Below, piece by piece: positions 48,284 through 64,000 of a stretch of 64,000 nt of DNA. Source of the stretch: Rodentolepis nana (taxonomy: Eukaryota > Platyhelminthes > Cestoda > Cyclophyllidea > Hymenolepididae); NCBI GenBank assembly GCA_900617975.1, contig UZAE01012023.1, forward strand, positions 25,467-89,466, written 5' to 3'. The notes under the pieces were generated by a model, which was given only the letters and a program-made list of their open reading frames with translations, made no database searches and was not told the origin of the DNA. How positions within the stretch are numbered: the first letter of the stretch is position 1; every line of letters begins with the position of its first letter. Both the position numbers and the translations under genes were made by a program.

Positions 48284-51200
48284 ATGGCTTCCCAAAACCC
48301 TGAATCAATATTATGCCGCTGCATTTTGGAGTGTGCATCTGAAGAAATAGGGATTTTAATATCGATATTGAATTCCAAATATGGTTTCCACAGTGAAGAT
48401 ATTGAAGTTAAAAATGTTGCCGGGATGTTTAAAAGGGTCGAAATATTGCTGGATTGCTTCGGGAGGAAAACTGGTAGAAATTACAAGCATTCAAGTTTTT
48501 GAACAGAATTTCATACAATCTAAAATTATTAGATTCAAAGTATGAATTAACGAAGGAAAGCTGTAAAGATATTCGAAACAAGGACGCAAATAGAGAAGAA
48601 TATATGTACGCGAAAAACATAATGAAAGAAATGTAGGAAATCTATAACATAAATAATATTTAAGGTCAGAAATAAGAAAGTTACTAAATAAATGGTGTGC
48701 AGAAATCAAAGAAACACGACGTTTTGAGAGCTTGAAGAATTACTTCGATATTTCAGGACTCGAATTTATGAAGTTTACCAATGCTCATAAAAGGTATATT
48801 GCCTTATGTGTATCGCGACTACATTCAACCATTTCTCTCCAAAATTAGCTCACAATGCCTTTGGTTATTGTTATTTTAGGCAGTTAGATTTACTTCATAA
48901 AATAACACAAATAAAATTGAAAATATCGGAATTTCATGCTGAGAGTGAACAAATATTGCAGACGCGCACCAGTCTTATACAAACGTTGAAAGAAAAGCTA
49001 CAGGTACATTTGTTGTCACAATGTTTACTGAAGCACCATATAATCGAGGCACATTATTGTATTATTCTTAATAATCATCGATCTCCAATCCGGATTTATT
49101 GTATTTCTTATTTTCTTTTCATCTTTTCGTGAAGTATTAATCGGTTTCCTAGGTAACTTCTTCATTTCAAAGAGTTTAACATTTTCTGCTTATTTCTACT
49201 CGGACTGTTTTATAGCACTACCTACTTTACACATAAGCGAACCTTTTAGCAATACTGGACTATTTATTTACGCAACGTTTCTGTTTCTGTTTCTGTTCAG
49301 AAGAATGAAGGACTTCCTGATCATAGTCAATCTAACTTAGGTTCTTACGCAAATCTATTCATACTCGTTTAGTACTTCGATTTCTACGTTTAATGGTCCG
49401 CTTACGCCTGAAATTTTGCTTTGAAATGACCATTTAAAGGCGTCACTTTCAAAGAGACATTTTCAATGGCGAGCGGTTTTATCATTCTGTGATTTGCAAA
49501 GTAGTCTTAAATTCACAGAATGTAAATAAAAGCCCGAGTCTTGCAGCAAAGATGTCATGAAAATTAGTAATACAGAGAGGAAATGGAATTCTCGTTCTCA
49601 CTAGGAGCTCGTTATTGCTAAAAGAATAATACTGACTGAATTTTAGAATCCAATTTTGTCTGGTTCCTTATGAATTCCCCAGTACTTTAACTATAATTCA
49701 GAATGGAATAAGAGTTTTGCATAGCATGATTAATTAATGGAAAATAATGGAGATATAGCTACTACAAGTTTGTTTAATAGAAAGCACGCACAGGTGATAA
49801 AGACAAAGCATGCATTCTATGCGCAATAGAGCTATTTCGATAATAATTGTACAAATTTTTGGGGCATTCATCTTGGATGGGAGCTAGCTCAATGGGTCCT
49901 CCATGAAAAGAATATCAAATATTACCGATCTGCTATTAGACAGAGCAAACCATTCCTTTAACTTCGCTAGCTCTAGCCCAATGTGGATCAAAGTCAAGAC
50001 ACCCAAGTTCATTAACCTCCACGATAACTAGATCTTCACCGGATCACAATCATTTAAAATTAGATTGGCTTTAGACATGAACACAACTTCTCACAACAAT
50101 GTGTGGGAAGTACTAATAGAACTTAAAGCGATCAAAAGGAGGGCATCCAGTAGTCGATTTTGTAAAGAAATTTCATTTTACCACTCTCATTATTATCAAG
50201 ATTTAAGTAGTTCTGTTTGCCATCAATGTCACTGAATATGCATTGATAAGTAACTATCCAGTGGCCTTTGACTTGAACAACGAGCACTGTTCACTGGTGC
50301 TAGATTTAGCACCTGCGATAACTTTTCAATTTTCATAAATCCTTATTCTTGATTGGTCATTCGCTTCTCCTTTCAATCTCTACTGGTTTTAGCTCACTTT
50401 GCCGTTTCATAGAATTTTCCTCTAGATCATGTTATTATCTTTCTATATCTTTGCTCATATAAGCGATTTTAGTTCTGAATTTAGACAAAAAATTTGCACT
50501 AATTGAATTATTAAACCTTGAAACCTAACGTCAAGTGGGCACTACTTTGTGTATAGTTATGTACCCTATTAGCTGTCATATTGGTCATTATTTAATTAAT
50601 AACCTATATTTAACTTTAAGTGATATTACGTATTCTCAATTTATAAGTCTTATTAAATGGAACCAACACTTAAATCTTAACGCAAAGGAGCTGAAATTGC
50701 AAGTTCCACAAGAGATTCAACTTTGGTCGGATAATGTGGAAAATGCGATTGCTGAAGAGTCAGCGCGACAGCAGAAAAAAGAGAGCGACTTAAGAGCGGA
50801 AATTGACCAAATATCTGCTGATATTGACATTGCAATCAAAGCACAAAGCAAAATCAATACTTGGATTATTGATAATAACGGTATTTTGGAAGCCGTAAGT
50901 CTGTATTTGGATTATATATCTTTAATTCGAGTTGGCAAATAGAGATATAAATCGAACAAAGCATGGCTCATCGATATCGACTCCACTGAATGTAATTTAT
51001 ATTAGGTTTAGTTAACTTGGACAAATACTGGATCAAGATTTTATTTATTGGCTGAAATCTTTTCATGGCTCAATGATCAGCATTTTTTCAACACTATATG
51101 GCATTTTAAGCTGTATGTTTTTATCATAAATAACGGTTATAAAGACGTCAGTAAATAATTCCCAACTCCATCTATCAAGATATCCAAATTGTTGTGGTAG

Positions 51201-52423
51201 ACGATTAATGCTTCCCACTGCTAACTGGTTAGACAACTCCCCATCTTTGAGTGCCTAAGTTACTTGTCTAAATTTAAACAACGTTAACATTCAGAAAAGT
51301 ATCAGATTGCGCTTAGTTCTGGTAAGTACAGGTGGGATGGGGATTCAAGACACTGCTTCAAATAGTTTCAACAGACAGCCCATAAGCAAATGTGGGCATT
51401 TGGTACGTACTTGATGCCTTAAATTTAACCATGGCGTAAATTAGAATTTATTAACTCAGAGAATAAAAGACCAAAAGGGCCTGAGTCCATGAAGGGCGAA
51501 AATGAAAACAGAGGTGAAATCGATCAGAGGCAAAATAGTCAATACCCTCTCCCGCGACACGAGCTCTTGTGTTTGAGTCTACCTAGGAGTGCTGAGTCCC
51601 ATTGATTTAGTCTTTGCACATGTTGCCAAACGTGGTGATACCTACTTCCATACTGGCTGATAAGGTTTAAAGCTTTGTCCACTTCCATTAATCAGCGGTA
51701 ACGAAATTTGTGGCTTACATAGGCTAGAGATGTTAATTAATTCGAAAGAAAATGAGTAATGATTCATAGTCTAGATAACAGCGCAGTATTCAGGAGATCA
51801 CTACTCTAAAGCAGCATATTATACGCGCGGCAGTGGAGAAAGCCTAAAGTCACATAAACGGCAAGGCGGCTTAATTTATTTTAATAAAAGAGGAACAAAT
51901 CAATCAGCTTCAACCGTATTTACGCAGAAACTTGACATGTATTATTTACAAAGAACTGAATATGCTACGGTGGCTTATACGTTTTAGGAAATCGAGAACA
52001 TAACTGAGAAACACAAAAGAGAATATGCGGCTTTGCGAAAAAAGACCGCGGAGCTCACGAGGTCGCGAAATGAGCAATTGGAAGCCCTGACTACACTAAA
52101 AGACGAAGTAAACTCCGGTTTGTTTAAATTATCGTTTTTAGTATGAGAAGATGGAAAAGGTTGTAACAGACTATCAAAATAAAATAAAGACAAAAGAGCA
52201 AGAAGAAAGACGCGAAAAGGAGCTAGATGAAGCAGCAGCAATGGTAAATAAAATAGGATAAATTTGAACACGTACAATTCGACCTCAACACTGAGACAAA
52301 ACTTGCTTCACTTTTCAGATACAAGCTTGGTGGAGAGCCATAATAGTTGTAAAAAAAATCATTACCAATAAGCCCAAGAAGAGGAAGAAAGCTAAGGGAG
52401 CAAAGAAGCGGAAGTCGAAATAA
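48284..52423 (+). CDS. Dynein regulatory complex subunit 9-like (IQCG-like), eight exons
   Basis: This is probably an axonemal nexin-dynein regulatory complex protein. In a tapeworm this would serve sperm flagella and other axonemes. Exons are 48284-48473, 48533-48632, 48665-48793, 48880-49003, 50688-50894, 51988-52107, 52142-52243 and 52319-52423. Introns are 59, 32, 86, 1684, 1093, 34 and 75 bp, and all phases agree, giving 358 residues. Most of the protein is charged alpha-helical coiled coil (for example QQKKESDLRAEIDQISADID, KHKREYAALRKKTAELTRSR). The last exon has an IQ motif, IQAWWRAIIVVKK (325-337), followed by a lysine-rich tail KKRKKAKGAKKRKSK. The order coiled coil, single IQ motif, basic tail is that of IQCG/DRC9. 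DRC10/IQCD is the main alternative. It is somewhat shorter than the human protein. AG directly precedes the ATG after a pyrimidine-rich stretch, so the 5' end may be a splice acceptor. It converges on SSR3. Confidence 0.72.
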
Positions 52424-52607
52424 CTTACAAGGTATTTAGAGAGATTTACGCTCGTTCCTTAAGCGAGCACCAATGATCGAGTACTATAAAACGTACACAT
52501 GTAGCAAAACAAGGCTAAATATATTTAAATATCCATATCAATTATTAAAAGAACATAATTACGTCAAGCTTGAAAAATTAAACAAGGATATTTCGAAGGA
52601 GAGAGAT

Positions 52608-53418
52608 TTAAGCCCGATGTTGCTTGGGCTTTGCAGATGATGATAAAAAGGCAGTTGAAACCGAGGCGACCAACATTGAAAAACTATAGTTGCTAGAAGA
52701 ATAAAAAAATGATATAAAAAACAGACAAGAATGGTTTAGGAATAAAATTAAGGGCAATTTACATGGGATTTGAGAGCTGATGAAGAACAGTTGAGGTGAT
52801 CATCAAAATAACGATAAAAATAGCGTTGATGTAGAAGATTGAGAACATTGTAGATTCGTAGTCAGCAACGTCCTTTGTTTTTTGACGAACCCTAATAATG
52901 AAATGTATTAATCCAACACATAAGTGAAACCTACATATCATCTTTGTCCTTCTTGGAAATTTTCTTATCATTTCCAATTTGATTAGTAATCTCCTGATTA
53001 ATAGCATCGGCTCGAATGATAGCAATTCTAAAACAAAGAAATGAGGGAAAGGTAATAATGAGTGGTGAAGACTAGTAATAATAAGGCAGGATAAAAAATG
53101 TAGACCTCTCCATCAACGGGCCTCTCGAGTTGTTATAAGCAATGGAAATAAGGTAAGTAGCGAGTGGGGTAAAAATAGCAAATAGAATAGCATAGAGAGC
53201 AAAGTCCATTTCGTGAATACGCCAATAAAGCCCTAAAATTGAGTAAGATAAATATAATCAGCAGGTTAATTCACAAACATACAGATGGGAGCCGCTGCAA
53301 TCATGAGAGCATTTCCGTTGATTATCTTCATGGATTTATTGGACGAAGTACGCCCGTATTGCTCTAAGAGCATCTCTTCCTCCTTAGTAAACTTTTTAAC
53401 TGAAGTAGATTGCTTCAT
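52608..53418 (-). CDS. SSR3: Translocon-associated protein gamma (signal sequence receptor 3), five exons
   Basis: This is the multi-spanning gamma subunit of the TRAP complex, which sits beside the Sec61 channel in the ER membrane. Exons on the minus strand are 53418-53283, 53232-53106, 53027-52935, 52891-52763 and 52692-52608; introns are 50, 78, 43 and 70 bp, giving 189 residues (human 185). Recognisable blocks are NGNALMIAAAPIWLYWRI, ATYLISIAYNNSRGP, the charged loop KKISKKDKDDMVRQK and VADYESTMFSIFYINAIFIV. The apparent stop in CCC ATG TAA at 52759 is really a GT donor: splicing to 52692 adds NYSFSMLVASVSTAFLSSS, which matches the family's last membrane segment. Four hydrophobic segments lie at about 33-50, 55-78, 133-155 and 163-181. 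The start MKQSTSVKK was chosen over an upstream in-frame ATG at 53454 by family length. It is head to head with katanin. Confidence 0.93.
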
Positions 53419-53772
53419 TTCGCACAAACAGCAGAACGAGACGAAAGACTCCAAGCGGATGGGTATAATTCTCGTTCACGTTGACAAATTGATAAGGACA
53501 AACAAAAGATTTGGGATATGCAAATACATTTGTATGATACATACTAAAATTTTTAAAACTTATTAAAATAAAACAAGTGTTCTTGTAAGATATATAATTA
53601 AATGTTACACCTTGGTTGCGTTATAATTTATATGCTGAGAAAGGTAAAAACTTATTAAATAGATTAATCAATCACATTCAATTAGTTTTTATTTTACAGG
53701 AAGTACTATTAGGGTTTGTGTTTAGTAGATTTTCAATGCTGCCGGCAAACTTGATTTCATCTCATTAGTTAT
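53419..53772. promoter_or_regulatory. Shared divergent upstream region of SSR3 and katanin p60
   Basis: These 354 bp separate the two start codons and must hold both proximal promoters unless distant 5' UTR exons exist. The stretch is AT-rich with several poly-A/T blocks and no motif I can name. The arrangement repeats the divergent EEF1G-PMPCB pair elsewhere in the window. Confidence 0.55.
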
Positions 53773-63219
<9,447 letters not shown>

Positions 63220-63905
63220 TTTCATGGATCGTCAGATGAATTAAAGCTAACACCCTCTATATCATAGTTCGTTGCCTCGCCACCCTCTTTTCATGATCAG
63301 ACCGGATAGATATTATCAGAATTTATCACTTTTGTGTATTTTTGTGCATTTATGATGAGCTCTGTCTTGATGATAAGCTTTGCGACTATGTAAAGGCGTA
63401 ATAAAGAAGACATATTCGAAGATTAACTCTGCTTAATTTGAAATTGTTGAAAGAACGCTTTTAAATAGTGTTTCTCCAGACTTTAGATGGATTAACGAAG
63501 CATGTGGCACATTAGTAATGCTTTCATAGGTTTTTGGTGGCATTAATTGCCGATTTTGAGCCTCTCTTAGTTAATAATAGTTATAACTGGCAATGTTATT
63601 GTCAGGAGAAGAAATCAAATATTGCCGAGGTCCTGAAAGTATGCATTTCTCAGGACCTCAAATATTAAGATCCTCGGAGGGTGTTGGACTTTAAAAAGCA
63701 CAATTTCTAGGCGAAGAAGTAGGAAATATAAAATTGGTAGATCTAAACATTGAAGCCAACTATGTCTGCATAATTCTAAATAGGGGTTAGATTCGTTTCT
63801 GGTGAAACAGAAGCAGTTATCAGAGGTGCTTTTGTAGTACTGAGGATTGGTATGAAAACAATTTCTTAAAGCATAACTCGAACGTGGTCCTGTTGCTTTT
63901 CTCAA
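63220..63905. other. Katanin 3' flank
   Basis: Holds the katanin 3' UTR and its polyadenylation signal, then AT-rich sequence with an imperfect inverted repeat around 63625-63680 (GAGGTCCTGA / TCAGGACCTC). No further gene is seen. Confidence 0.5.
63400..63405 (+). promoter_or_regulatory. Polyadenylation signal of katanin p60
   Basis: AATAAA about 180 nt after the katanin stop codon, the first canonical hexamer downstream. It fits a short 3' UTR. Confidence 0.6.
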
Positions 63906-64000
63906 ATTATTTATTTATTTATTTCAAATGGCAGGCGTTATGATAGGTATCATTAGCCCTTTAGTTGACTTTGGGCTTCACAGAAAGGAAGAGGAACATC
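63906..64000 (-). mobile_element. SINE-like retroposon, cut by the window end
   Basis: Starts with ATTATTTATTTATTTATTTC and ATGGCAGGCGTTATGATAG, then GGGCTTCACAGAAAGGAAG. The head would lie beyond base 64000. Confidence 0.8.

Noticed and set aside
52759..52764. Apparent stop codon of SSR3
   Set aside because: It is part of a GT donor; splicing to 52692 restores the conserved last segment and the usual protein length.

Overview
The window is nuclear DNA of an invertebrate animal, most likely a parasitic flatworm and, within that group, a tapeworm. It is AT-rich and all recognisable genes are split by introns with GT-AG ends. The proteins are plainly metazoan: eEF1-gamma, mitochondrial processing peptidase beta, CIAO3, a nuclear receptor, a dynein regulatory complex subunit, TRAP-gamma and katanin p60. 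Most introns inside the housekeeping genes fall into two sizes, about 32-43 bp and about 68-75 bp, with a few kilobase-sized exceptions. Two short intron size classes are what I recall for tapeworm genomes. The species call is inference and no search was run. There is one assembly gap (33542-34068).

Layout. 1-17.1 kb: no intact gene recognised. It holds SINE-like retroposons, three copies of a second repeat family, a probable reverse-transcriptase scrap near 1.9 kb and a probable decayed coding stretch at 4.3-5.1 kb. 17.1-23.5 kb: a compact housekeeping cluster with eEF1G (-) and PMPCB (+) head to head across 341 bp, then PMPCB (+) and CIAO3 (-) tail to tail 176 bp apart. 23.5-37.7 kb: gene desert with several SINE copies, one inserted inside another, and the gap. 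37.7-39.7 kb: a nuclear-receptor ligand-binding-domain gene (-) for which I found no DNA-binding-domain exon. 39.7-48.3 kb: no intact gene, but a decayed sequence at 41.2-41.4 kb matches the zinc-finger spacing of a nuclear-receptor DNA-binding domain on the opposite strand. 48.3-63.2 kb: a second gene cluster with a DRC9/IQCG-like axonemal gene (+), SSR3/TRAP-gamma (-, tail to tail, 184 bp apart) and katanin p60 (+, head to head with SSR3 across 354 bp). 63.9 kb to the end: another SINE copy cut by the window edge.

The genes do not form one pathway. They cover translation elongation, mitochondrial protein import processing, cytosolic Fe-S assembly, ER translocation, microtubule severing and the axoneme, plus one transcription-factor-like gene. 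They are linked mainly by compact divergent and convergent arrangement. The most novel material is in the repeats (a roughly 315 bp retroposon with clear target-site duplications, nested and internally deleted copies, and a perfect antisense splice donor in its head) and in the split picture of the nuclear receptor: an LBD gene on one strand and a decayed DBD-like relic about 1.5 kb upstream of it on the other.
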